The notes below the pieces were generated by a model, which saw only the letters and a program-made list of their open reading frames with translations, did not search any database and was not told the origin of the DNA. The position numbers and the translations under genes were made by a program. From Paraspadella gotoi (lineage: Eukaryota; Chaetognatha), in assembly GCA_051294375.1 (NCBI GenBank), contig CM119264.1, positions 12,340,263 to 12,404,262 of the forward strand: 64,000 bases of DNA, written 5' to 3'. Positions 1 through 10,833 of this stretch are shown piece after piece (position 1 is the stretch's first letter; every line of letters begins with the position of its first letter).

Positions 1-1658
1 CAGCCTGATCTTTCTAAATTTGTCTAACAAAATGGAGTTAACACCTCGCTGTCCGTTTTCTCCTGAAACTCCTCCGAAAATCCTCGAGGAATCTATTTCT
101 TCTCTTCTTTACCGAAAGGCAAAAAGAGACGGTCAGCGTTTTTCTTTTACTCTAAATCTATTAACAACGACCTTCCCATGGCTCCTCACACAAGAGGGAC
201 ATCACTTAATTGTTATGAGAGTTCGAGAAGACGTGTCAGCATCTAAATTGTCTCGAGTCTCGTTGGTGAAGTACAAACGGCTTTCGCGCTCGGAGACTCC
301 CATATCGAATAGGTCAGGACGGGCAGGAGATAAAAATCGTAGCATAAAGTCCTTGGTGTAGCACCCAGCTCGCAGAACCTACGAAGGAACCCCGCCGGTT
401 CGTGCTCCTACTGATACGCTTCCGATAATCTTAGAGGAACCTTCTCCACCCCGGCGAGACGCTTCGGTATAACTCGGATTTTTCTGGACCCTTCATGATC
501 AAAAATATACGTGTGCTGTAAAAAAGAAAAATAAACGAGATATAATCTCAATGGTAACTGATTTTATTAAAATTATTTTTCATCAATGCCAAAAGGAAAT
601 TGTAAGAGGAGTGACAACCTGTCTGATTGATGTATCGTCCGTGACTGTAACATCTTTCCATTAGACTCACGTTAGACGTCAGCATAACAAAGACCAGGAT
701 CGGATTCCCATGCAGAGTTTCGCCATTTTGAGATTACGACTTTTGTTTTTCTCAAAATCAGAACTGACATTTTTAAAAAAGAAAAGTCAACCATAGAACG
801 AACGTAATGAACGAATGATCTTAAATAATTTTTTTTATATTTGTAACATTTTCTTTATAAAATTTTTTTAAGAGGGTCATCAAATTCTTATTTTGGAGAT
901 TACTTCTAATTCTAAAGAGGGCTCTTCGATGAATAGCCCTCAATTACCCTAGAGAAAATCGGCAAGTGGGGATGAGCCACTTTTTTATTACCCAAAAAGA
1001 CAAGTGAAAACTATGCTTAAATTAAATTAAAAAAGATATTATTCTTAAATGCTAATTAACTAGATAATATTAACAAAAGAATAGTAAATTACGTGATTTT
1101 ATGATCCATGATCTTTTGTCTAAATTGTGTGAAGGCTTTAAAAGGTTTTCGAAAGATGGAGTAATATAAATCAATAAAAAATAATGAAAGAAATCTTTGG
1201 TCCGCTGCCACGGTTGGTTTATTACGAGGTAGTACGGTAATTTATTGCCTATTTCATTTCATTTTCGTTACTGCCACTTTATTTTTATTAATAGTAATAG
1301 TACATGATTTTTGTCATGCTCTTTTACTGATATTAAAGGCTGAAATACTATGCGAAACGTGTTGTAAACGTAGGATTAAAAAAGGTTGCTGTTCAGACCT
1401 CAGTGTTCTATCATCTTCTCATTGATAAAACTGTGAAAAGTATATTTAACCAACCTTAGTCCTCTTTAATTTTAAAACGATTTACGTTTTCACGATTTTT
1501 CTGTATATCACGTGTTCTTTTTTTAGAACAGAAATACTTTTTTTTAAAAAATTTAAAGCAGTTGAAGCGAATTAGAAGAAAACGACAAAGGATAAAACCG
1601 GAAAAAAGATCTTTTTTTCTCTTGTCGCTCACGCCTGTAGCTAGCACCCTCAGCCAAG
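1..1658. other. Upstream intergenic region, no supported gene
   Basis: No gene is recognisable. The first 480 bases are moderately GC-rich with one short open frame (20-361) that resembles no family I know. The rest is AT-rich. The RAD23 5' leader probably lies in the last hundred or so bases. No TATA box is evident before the RAD23 start. Confidence 0.5.
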
Positions 1659-4600
1659 ATGCAAATTACGTTAAAAACCCTACAACAAAACACTTTTAAA
1701 GTGGACATCGACGCGGGGGAGACGGTCATGGCTCTCAAGAAGCGAATCGAGGCGGAAAAGGGCGTCGACGCCTTTCCCGCCGATGCCCAGAAACTAATCT
1801 ATGCTGGGAAGATATTGGCAGACGAGAATACCGTCGCCAGTTACAAGATCGAGGAGAGCAACTTCGTGGTAGTGATGGTAAGCAAGCCCAAGGCAAAACC
1901 CGCTGCTGCCGCAGCCGCTAGCCCTGCTAGCGCCACCACCGCCTCTAACGAACCGGTGCCGACCCCTGTGGCCACTGAGTCTGCGCCTGTCGCCGCCGCC
2001 CCTAAGGAAGAAACGCCGGCCGAAACCAACAAGGAAGAAGATACGGCGTCCAAGGAGCAAACGGGAACCGAATCCGCCGACTCTCTGCCGACGATCGAGT
2101 CGCCTACGAGGTGATTTCGGCTCATAGGGCGTATTTGATGTGCAAAATTTGTGAATTGCTCAGTTTGGTTTGTTAAAAGACGATATATTTCACGTATTTG
2201 AAAACTTTTTAGGTGACATCCGTAGTATTATTATCCTTTGTTTGGTATAACCATTTTCCCTTCTAAATATTAGGAAGACAATTTCGATTCGGAATAATTT
2301 GGTACTGAATCACTTTGTTAATTAAAATATAATATTGAAACCGAGTTTGTCAGATCACTTGTTTATTATTAATTTTTTTTGGCTTGTTTTTGAAAACTGT
2401 CTGAGAAATGGATTTCTAATAAATTTACAAGACAAAGCTAGTTCAAAATCCCTTTCAATTTCCAGCTTAACGTCGGCGGAAAGCGCTCTGGTTACTGGTT
2501 CCGAGTACGAAACTATGGTGTCTGAAATTTGCACCATGGGTTTTGAAAGAGAACAGGTGAGCCCCCGAATATATTTCTTTTTTTGGATTACTATTCGACG
2601 TCCGCAACCAACTTTAGGTACCAGCTGTCGGTGGTTTGTTAATACATTTAATTTTGTTTTCCCTCTCGCGTCGAATCTCAGTTTGCCCAGTAATGTACAA
2701 TTTTTTTAAATTTTATAATAAATAATAGTTTTCAATTTATTTTATTTTATATGTTTATGTTTGAGGTTGAAAATGAATTGTTTGCTGAATGTTGATGTAC
2801 GAGTTTTATTAAGAAAAATAAATTTTCTTCAAACTTCAATGTAAGCCTTCATCAGCGCAAAAACGAATTTACTTGTGAAACAAATATTTTTACAGACTCT
2901 CTTCAAACTTTGTGAAAATATTTTTTACACAAATCAATTCGTTTTTGGGCTGATGAAGGCTTACATTGAATCCGGAATATGTCCGAAATTTATATTTTTT
3001 AATAGAAAGTTTGATTTGTTTACATTGAATCCGGAATATGTCCGAAATTTATATTTTTTAATAGAAAATTTGATTTCTTTACAACAAATTTTATTCAAGC
3101 CTTCTTCAGCGCCAAAAGTGGTTTTGAAAATTGACAGATTTTTGACTAAAAGAAGAGAGAAAGAAAGAGAGATAGGGCAAAGTTTCCAAACCAGATTGAG
3201 AAAGGACAGTGGTCAATTGGTGAGGACAGGTCAAAGTTAGGGACAGACAGAATCCCGGTCTATTTCTCATTTCCTCCCTTTTTATCAAGGTTGTCAGAGC
3301 GTTGCGAGCGTCCTTCAACAACCCCGATCGAGCGATTGAGTACCTTCTGTCTGGCATCCCTCTCGGCACCGGGCTCGCCGAGGCTGCTGATCAGCCGCCC
3401 CCTTCGGCGAATGAGCCGCGAACCACCCCAGCCCCGGCCGCCGCGGCCGCCGCAGCAGCCGCGGCCGCCGCTACAGCCACGCCTCGGCAGGTTAATTGGA
3501 AACTTGTGCACTGTAAAGCTTTCTTTATTACGTTCTTATTATAAGAAATTGGTAAGTAGTCTATCAAAAGTCAGGTTTAAGATAGTTAAATTATTAAATA
3601 AATAGGTAATTTTAATATTAGTCGTACAATTTCTTAGATTCAAGGGGTAACTGCGAACAGAGATAACGAGCGTTAAACTTTATATATGTAGCTTTCCTCT
3701 AAAATAAGACCAGCGGCCTATGGTATGGGAAAAGGAAGAGCAACGTTTCTTTAAATAAATCTTAAAACGTCAGAATTAAAAGTTTTTTTTTCAAATTTTT
3801 GACGAAAGAAACCGAAGGATTAAGATATTTGTATCATAATTTTAAATATCAGTTATTTTTTATTGATAATTTATTTAAATTAGGGTTAATTAATTACCAC
3901 ATTTAAGGAAAAACTCATGGATTTCTAGGTCGAAATCAACACGATTTTATTCTGAGTAAAACTAAGGTGACAGTGAGACGCACGCAGGAGTCTGAATCAA
4001 TGCTACTGAAACTAAGAGATAACTAAATCTATTTATACCAAAAGATGGGATCAGAGGCAAGAGTGATTTTGACAATTCCATTGTTTCTGCAAGCTGATTT
4101 TGGTCGGTTCCGATTCCGTCTCAGCCAATCAGCGTTCAGTGATTCCATTCTGGCGGCGATTGCCCGATCCTGCGATCCGTTTTGGATTTTGGTGAGATTG
4201 ATCTGCGATGGTATGCTAAGGAAAGATAAAAATAAAGGGTATAATTAAAGCTTATGGGTAATAATCTAGGAAAAAAGTAAATCACATAATTGTTAAAAAG
4301 TAAAAAATATACAAAACATGGTGTGCACTTCCTCGGTATCGACTACTACTTCCCTCCATCTTGGCATGTTCTCGTTCAGCGAATTGAGTTTTGACGGTGA
4401 TATATTTTTCCACACTTTTAACGCGAGTCCAATTCTATTGCTGATAAATTGTTGCGACTTTCCCTATTTTCTGAGAGCAACCATAGCTGCGAAAAATATA
4501 AAATTGTTGTTAAAATACAGGGAGGTCCAGTTCTTTGCTTCTCTTTCTTACATTTTCATTAATCAGGGGGATTGAGTGAAAAAAAGTCCGAAGTTATTAT

Positions 4601-5807
4601 GCTTCTTGATTTTCGCCAAAATTTGTTAAAATTATAATGTAGCTGAACCTCCTTGTATTCAAAATTTTTTCTGTAAAGAAATTTTCTTTCTCTTTCTTAA
4701 CTTCCTCTTCCTTTTCCCATAGGACGCTGGAGGGGGTCTAAAATAAATGATGACCCATAAATAGTACTTATGACGAACTAAGAGTAACACAGAAGGTATC
4801 TGCATCTTTCCTTACTTTTACAAAACGCTATGTACCTTGCCGACTGCCCTCCCTACTTTTCACTCATCCGTTATATACTTTTAATACTTTATCCTAAACC
4901 GCTTAACCTAGGGAAGTGAATCGTCAACTGAGGGTGACCATCCTTTAAGCTTTCTCCGAAGTCAGCCGCAGTTCGCTCAAATGCGCGCTCTCGTCCAACA
5001 AAATCCCTCGTTACTCCCTGCTGTTTTGCAGCAACTGGGTACATTAAAATGTTTTACTTTTTGAATTTCATTACATTAATTTTTAACAATTCTCATTCAA
5101 GGCACTACGAACCCTCAGTTGTTGCAACTTATTAACGACCATCAGCACAGATTCATCGAAATGCTGAACGAAGGATCCGACCCCGCTGGCGGTGGAGCCG
5201 GAGCGGGTGGAGGTAGGGCATCTCTTCGAGAAGTATAAATTTTTTTTTCAAATACTACAACTGTTTTATAAAATTCGGCTCTAGTAGCACCTGCGTCTCC
5301 GGCTGGTTTGTTAGACCTGAACCGAGGCGGCGGCGGAGGCGGTAGCGGAGGCGGGGGTGGCGGCGGCGGTGGATCTGGTGGGTCCGGAAACTATATTCAA
5401 GTAACACCAGAGGAAAAACAGGCCATCGAAAGACTTAAAGATTTAGGATTTCCAGAGTCGCTTGTCATTCAGGTACTATGACAAATTGCAACTTAGGTGA
5501 TTTGCCCGTATGATGGGTTTGAACTATTGGCGGGAGAACTAACTAAAAAATCTATATTGTATGGTAACTAAATACTATAGTATACTGAATTAATTGGTTT
5601 CATTTAGAAGGAAACGTCAGAGAAAGCGAGTTGTAGTTCTTTATCTTTGGGGAAGAACAGCAATGAGACGATAGTGTTTCTTTATAAAAATCTGTACAGA
5701 TGACTGTAAAGATGACTTCATTCTTTTTACAGGCGTACTTTGCTTGCGAAAAGAACGAAGACCTTGCCGCGAATTTCCTCCTCTCCCAAAATTTCGAAGA
5801 CGATTGA
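1659..5807 (+). CDS. RAD23: RAD23 UV excision repair / proteasome shuttle protein, 7 exons
   Basis: Ubiquitin receptor that carries polyubiquitinated proteins to the proteasome and stabilises XPC in nucleotide excision repair; acts in nucleus and cytosol. Exons by GT-AG rules: 1659-2110, 2466-2556, 3290-3490, 4912-5038, 5102-5212, 5285-5472, 5733-5807. All phases agree and give 414 aa, close to animal RAD23 length. Domains in order: ubiquitin-like at 1-77 (starts [10 protein letters not shown]), Ala/Pro/Glu linker, UBA1 at about 164-206 (CTMGFEREQ and [11 protein letters not shown]), an Ala tract, the XPC-binding STI1-like domain at about 259-313 ([15 protein letters not shown] and [12 protein letters not shown]), a Gly/Ser tract at 342-362, and UBA2 at about 368-408 ([20 protein letters not shown]). 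The start ATG has A at -3. Four-domain order and termini are diagnostic. Introns 2 and 3 hold mobile-element sequence. Confidence 0.96.
2840..3078. repeat. Inverted pair plus 59-bp tandem repeat in RAD23 intron 2
   Basis: Two arms (2840-2894 and 2911-2965) are imperfect reverse complements about 55 bases long with a 16-base loop. Each carries CTGATGAAGGC, on opposite strands. The right arm runs into two tandem copies of a 59-base unit (from 2961 and 3020) that includes GGAATATGTCC. CTGATGA followed by (G)AA-ATGTCC recalls a decayed hammerhead ribozyme of the Penelope-like type found elsewhere in this window. Confidence 0.7.
3697..4746. mobile_element. Non-autonomous TIR element in RAD23 intron 3
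   Basis: Inverted terminal segments of about 45 bases lie at 3697-3742 and 4699-4746. Both contain CCTATG(..)GGGAAAAGGAAGAG reading inward, preceded by a CCAGCG/CAGCGG motif and TAAAATA-like ends. The interior of about 1 kb has no transposase-like frame, only two short open frames at 4045-4248 and 4318-4575 that I do not recognise. Superfamily and target duplication cannot be decided by eye. Confidence 0.5.
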
Positions 5808-5908
5808 ATGTTTTTCATTTTCCTTCCCAGTAAAGTTAGTCTTTTTTTTTCTTCATTTTTTTTTTTTGGTTGGTTGTCTTTCTTTATTTCTTTCATCTTT
5901 TTTTTACT

Positions 5909-5914
5909 AATAAA
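5909..5914 (+). promoter_or_regulatory. Poly(A) signal of RAD23
   Basis: Canonical AATAAA about 100 bases after the RAD23 stop, in a T-rich 3' UTR. A second AATAAA-like site lies near 6194. Confidence 0.7.
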
Positions 5915-7083
5915 GTTAAAATATTCAAAAATAATTTCATGCTGATGTAAATTTTAAAAGTTTTAACGTAATCAGTTGGTACAAATATTTTGTTGTAGTT
6001 GTATTTTTCGTTTTTTTTTTTCTTAAACATTGCCGGTGTTATGTTTTGAGCGCGAAAACCGGAAAAATTTGTTTGGGGAGGATTGAAAAAGATACTTGGT
6101 CCGTTGTTAAAAAAAATCATACCTTAACCGTTAACGAGCGAGAAACATTTTTAGTGATGATTGCCGAGTCGCCAAGTTTTTGTGACCTTCTCTAATAAAT
6201 TTCTATATGGAGCCTTGAGAAAATGCTCCCATCGTTTTTTATTTCGTTGGTATAGAATAAAAACAATTCGCTAGTTTTTGAACGAAATTTATGCGTTAGA
6301 TAAATAGCTTTATTCATTGTGGTGAAGTCGCCAAACTACTATTATTATTGTATTTTTTTAAAATTATAAACTTATGGATTCAAAAAATATGTGAATAAAT
6401 ATTTTTATTTTGTAGCTTTAAAAAACAAAAGTAACTGATCGATATGTTTATGGGATATCTACCTGTCCGAAAATAGATAGTGAATGTTTATTCCACTTAA
6501 TTCTGTATGAACCTACCATATTACTATAATACCATCTTTTCATACAATCGAATCATTCTTTTAAATATTATGCCACTTCATTGATAGGGAATCTAGGTAA
6601 TCAGAGAGTCTGTGAGTCTTGATTAAACGCTTGCAGGGACTGGATGCCTAAAACCACAAAAGCCTGTCTCAAGTATTTTGCAAGATAGCTTATTATTAAA
6701 TGAATGGATAATTTTTATATAGGTTCCAATTTCTAATAATAATAATAACTACACAATAATTTCGCCCCACCATGTGATTCTGCGTTGATGTCACTAAAGA
6801 AATACCTCTGATCATATACAAATATAGCTTTAAAAAGCCTCGTTGATTAGCAATAGTTCTTGACAGAAAAAAAAAAACACACTAGCGGAAGCTGCACTGT
6901 CCTTCAGAAACCGAGATATCTCACACCTTCGCTTCTGTCAATTTCACCTCTAATTCTGTGGTTGATGCCAATATTATTTTTAACCTGACGTAGTTTTCAT
7001 TTTTGCCTAAAACTGTTAACTCAAAAAGCTAAATAAAAAAAATAACGACAAAATGATGATCATCCGACATTGCGACTTTAACA
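5915..7083. other. Intergenic spacer between RAD23 and the hevein-like gene
   Basis: AT-rich, with no coding frame. Positions 6640-6735 hold one copy of a dispersed repeat (AAAAGCCTGTC, GCAAGATAGCTTA, TTAAATGAATGGATAATTT). It is also found at 7598-7665, near 7780-7830 (partial), near 17930 (partial) and on the minus strand at 24470-24560. Confidence 0.6.
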
Positions 7084-10000
7084 ATGTTTAATATCAAACA
7101 TTCAGAAGCCTTTTTTACAATTTTTGGCGTTTTCGTCACCTTCGTGATTCAGCCGAGATGCGCGTCGGAATCCGGTAAGGTGGGTCTAAACTGGGCATAG
7201 TTTTTATGCAAACGTTTATTATTTTCCTGCATTCTAATACTTGTTGGAAAGTGGCTGACATCATTTTACTGACAACGGCTGTAGCCATTATTTTATTCAT
7301 TATTTTTAAATAAATTATTAGCAAAACCCGCACCATTTTTTATATAAGTATATGAAAAGCTATCAAATTCCTATTATAAACATATAACTTTGGTTTTGTT
7401 TTAAAGATTTGGGAACTAAATTAGAGCAAGATGCGTTGGCAAAAGTTTACGAAGGAATTCTTGGTCTTCAAGCGGCAAAAAAATTAAAAAACGAGGAAGA
7501 TGACGTTTTATCTGAAACTGTGGACAATCTCGTCAATGCCTTCAGTCTCAATCGGCTTGCTTGGAAAAGAGGTCATAACCACATACTGCCTAATATCCAT
7601 AGCCTGTCCAAAGCCGGAGGCAAAATTTGTTTGTTTATTAAATGAATAAATAATTTGGCACTAATTTATTTTCAGCGACTGGAACCGAGCCGGTCGTCGA
7701 GAGTAAAATAAATTTGACCGATTTCACAAATATTACATACATATATACAAATATATATATACAAATATTATATACATATTAAATGAATGGATAATTTTTA
7801 TATTGGTTGTACCAATTTCATAAACAAAGTTTATAAACAGTTGGGCATGATTCCCCGATTAAACAATAAACATACGTATGTCAGTTGATACGGGATATTA
7901 AAATAAATGGAATGGATTAAATAAATTTGCAATTAACTCGAGCTGAATAAATAATAATAAATAATTCGTTTTACCATTCTAATCCCAAAGCTCAGTTGAT
8001 CATTATTTGTCGGCAGATGCTGAAAAGTCGGGTTCCCCGGGGGTTAATGAACCAAGGGCTTCGGCAATGTTTCCATCTCCCCAATCTACTGCAATCACAA
8101 ATTTAAACCGACGACCGTCATCGCTTTTCAAAACCGATCATCAGACGAATGGATTTAATAATGCTTATGAAAGTCCCAAAAATACTTGGTATACTTTCCC
8201 AAAGTGAGTGGTAAAATTACAATCGTGACAAATGTTTATTCTTTATTATTACATGAAAATTAGTATTTAACCGTTTTTCCATTAGAAATATCATTCAAAG
8301 CCAACGTCTTCTGCTTCGTGCTGGCTCTACAACTCAAAATGATTTAGGTGGGAGGCCTGAGGGCCAATCATCGATTGAAGTTCGTAATAAATAGTTCTTG
8401 CTTTGGTTCAGTTTGTTTTAGTTTGGTTCAGTGTATTAACACGAAGCAATTTTTCTTTGTCTTAGAACCGGTACAAAAACCGATCGCCGGAAATCTTGGA
8501 AATTTCGTGCCTGGAACAATGGGTCGATGGGCTGGACAAAAAGTAAGTCCAACAGACTATATCTTAGAGATCTGTCGATGGAATTCTCACGATTCCTCTC
8601 GCGCAGTTGTTTTTGGTTTATTCTACGACTTTCCCTTCGGTTTTCAATGTTCCATATATGGTCTGTCGAAAAAAACTTTTTCTGCGCGCCTATTTATAAG
8701 TTCAGAAATTCTCTCGCGAAATCTTGGATTATTATATGTTCATTTTAATTATTAATTAAGAAACTAATCAACTATAATAACCGCTAAGAAGTGACAATTA
8801 ATTCCAATAATTTAGAATTCCGTTTCATTTTGACTCTTAGTGGTGGAAACCTCCATCGGCGGTTGACCACTTGAAGTGGAACAGTGTAAAAGCAGGATCC
8901 ACATTAATTTCCACGGCTAACGCGCAGCCCAATTTAATTGGGCCCAATCGAAATGGAAATCCGTCCCAACCCGCCATTAATTGGGCTAACCGCCATTTGG
9001 CTAAAACCGCATGCAGAGATTCAACAATCATCTAGTTCATCAGACTCCTTCCATTTCCGTCACGGACAACGAAAAGTTCATTCGCTGGCGGGACAACGGG
9101 CGGGAGTTTGTGCCGGTGGAAGCGGCTGCAGTTCCGTCGACGGCGGGGACGCAAGCTCCTCGGTTTCCGTCGACGGGTATTTCGCCGACCAGGGCGGAGG
9201 CGCGACCCTATCCGGCTTACTTTTCTTGGCGTAGATTTGTTGCCTCGAATTCAGCTCGGCCCGGTCTCAATCAGGGTATCCGCCCCTCAAACGACCAGTC
9301 TTCCGCTGGGTGGGCAAGATTCTTACCAGAAAATTTGCCGAATAAATCTGAATTATCGAGGACGAAACCGGCCGCCGATTGGACCAAGTTTTTACCAGAA
9401 AATATTTCCAATGTCGGAAAGAAGGAGGAACCTGGTGAGGGACGATATATGTTACTTAAGTAAAAATAATAATATAAAATGCCTTTTTATCATTATTAAA
9501 GTCTCATTCCTTTCATTCAGCTGTCATTGCACCCAAAAATTTAACTAATGATAACGGATTCGTTATAATCCGAGAAAAGTGGATTCCCTTTTATAAACCT
9601 ACCCAAGGATTAGGTAACATTATTCACCTGTTGTCATGTAGTCACACAGAACATTTTAAGCGAACTCCCTTTTATGAGATTTTCGACTTAATTTTGCAGA
9701 AATGCCATGTCGAAAGGGTCATGTATTCGTCCACGTACACAAGTAAGAAATTTTTAAATTTTTGAAACTGATTCAGATAAGCAAAAAATGTTTTTCTTCA
9801 ACGAGTTTTATTTAGAATATAAACAGACTCTGTATCGAGTCTTCATCATCGAAACAGAGTCGAAAAACGTCTTTTTCTATTCTAAATAAAACTCGTTGTT
9901 GAAGGAAAACATTTTTTGCTAATATCAAACAACGAAAGCGAAAGGAAAACTGATACTTATTTACATAAAATTTGAGATTAACTTTTAGTACAACAAACAA

Positions 10001-10818
10001 AAGTTTAGCACGATATGTTACTTTTCCCCAATAACCCCATTCTGTTAAGTTGTTAATATTGAAAATAAATATGGCAAGAGCCGGTTTGCCTGTGATGCCC
10101 AGTGGGATGGGGCATCTCACTGTTGTTCCGCCTGCCACGGGCGCGGTTACCCTAGGACAGTCTCGCTTGCCAACGCAGAGGGTAGTCGTTAGTACTGGAT
10201 GGAACGCAACGCCTGGGATGGTGCGTTCCCCCTATGAGCCAATGGGATTGGCTAAACTATGGTGGATGTGAGGCGATAGGGATAATAACTGGATATACCG
10301 CCACAACATGGTGATTATTTTTTCATAAAAATCTAGAAATTACTAATTTCAGTTCCAAAGTTTGTTTGGGGGACAAACGACGCGCCGCGATTTCTTCCCC
10401 ACGCCTTCGTAGCGCTCTTGCACCGCTACGTCTCTGGCGCCGGGATCATCGCTGCGGTCCCGAAGCACCCCCAGTCGATGACAACGCCGCCGTTGACGCG
10501 AACGACCAAGAACCGCAGTGCAATCCCTTAGGGTCTATGTACTGCTGCTCGCCTTTTGGTTACTGCGGCGTAACTAAAGATCATTGCGACTGCGACGGCT
10601 GCAAGAACTACAAGAAGGTTCCTCTTATGTACGTGAGAATTGCTATGCAATTAATACCAATTTTTAGATTATTTCTAATAATAAAATCGACCCAATTTCA
10701 GTAACTTTTTTTACAGAATAAACCTTCCGACGCGGGAAATCAAGCTCACTCGTCGGTGATTGCAGAAATTAAACTCCATACCGTATATTACAAGTTCACT
10801 ACGCCATTATTTAAATAA
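7084..10818 (+). CDS. Secreted low-complexity protein with C-terminal hevein-like cysteine domain, 11 exons
   Basis: Proposed exons: 7084-7174, 7407-7571 (end uncertain, up to 7628), 7676-7702, 8017-8203, 8286-8347, 8466-8542, 8841-9434, 9521-9613, 9700-9742, 10353-10617, 10717-10818. Splice phases agree throughout, giving about 568 aa once one base is restored in exon 7. The N-terminus is a signal peptide (MFNIKHSEAFFTIFGVFVTF, then a cleavage-like CAS), so the product should be secreted. A helical segment ends in a dibasic WKR. The middle is Asn/Pro/Ser-rich with Trp motifs and two related units (WARFLPENL, WTKFLPENI). Exon 10 encodes eight cysteines with CCSPFGYCG and DHC, matching the CCSxxGxCGx(4-5)C core of chitin-binding type 1 domains; the loop before the second cysteine is longer than in hevein. 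Chitin binding is inference; a processed prohormone is an alternative. I cannot name the family. Confidence 0.8.
7598..7675 (+). repeat. Dispersed repeat overlapping the exon 2/intron 2 border
   Basis: The sequence from AGCCTGTCCAAAG through TTATTAAATGAATAAATAATTT aligns with the repeat copies at 6640-6735 and, on the minus strand, 24470-24560. It covers the 3' end of the open frame of exon 2. The true donor may therefore lie upstream (GT at 7572), or the repeat may have been partly exonised. Confidence 0.55.
9780..9920. mobile_element. Hairpin element in intron 9 of the hevein-like gene
   Basis: Arms of about 40 bases (9780-9820 and 9878-9920) are near-perfect reverse complements, ending AGCAAAAAATG/CATTTTTTGCT with CAACGAG and TTTATTTAGAATA inside. 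The tip carries paired AGACTCTG/CAGAGTC followed by GAAAAACGTC, plus a minus-strand ATGATGAAGACTC. These look like a rearranged, decayed hammerhead core of the type at 12486-12523. Confidence 0.6.
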
Positions 10819-10827
10819 TATTGAAAT

Positions 10828-10833
10828 AATAAA
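10828..10833 (+). promoter_or_regulatory. Poly(A) signal of the hevein-like gene
   Basis: AATAAA ten bases after the proposed TAA stop at 10816-10818. A very short 3' UTR is implied. Confidence 0.55.

Noticed and set aside
20-361. 113-codon open frame
   Set aside because: No recognisable domain, no splice or regulatory context, and composition like its surroundings.
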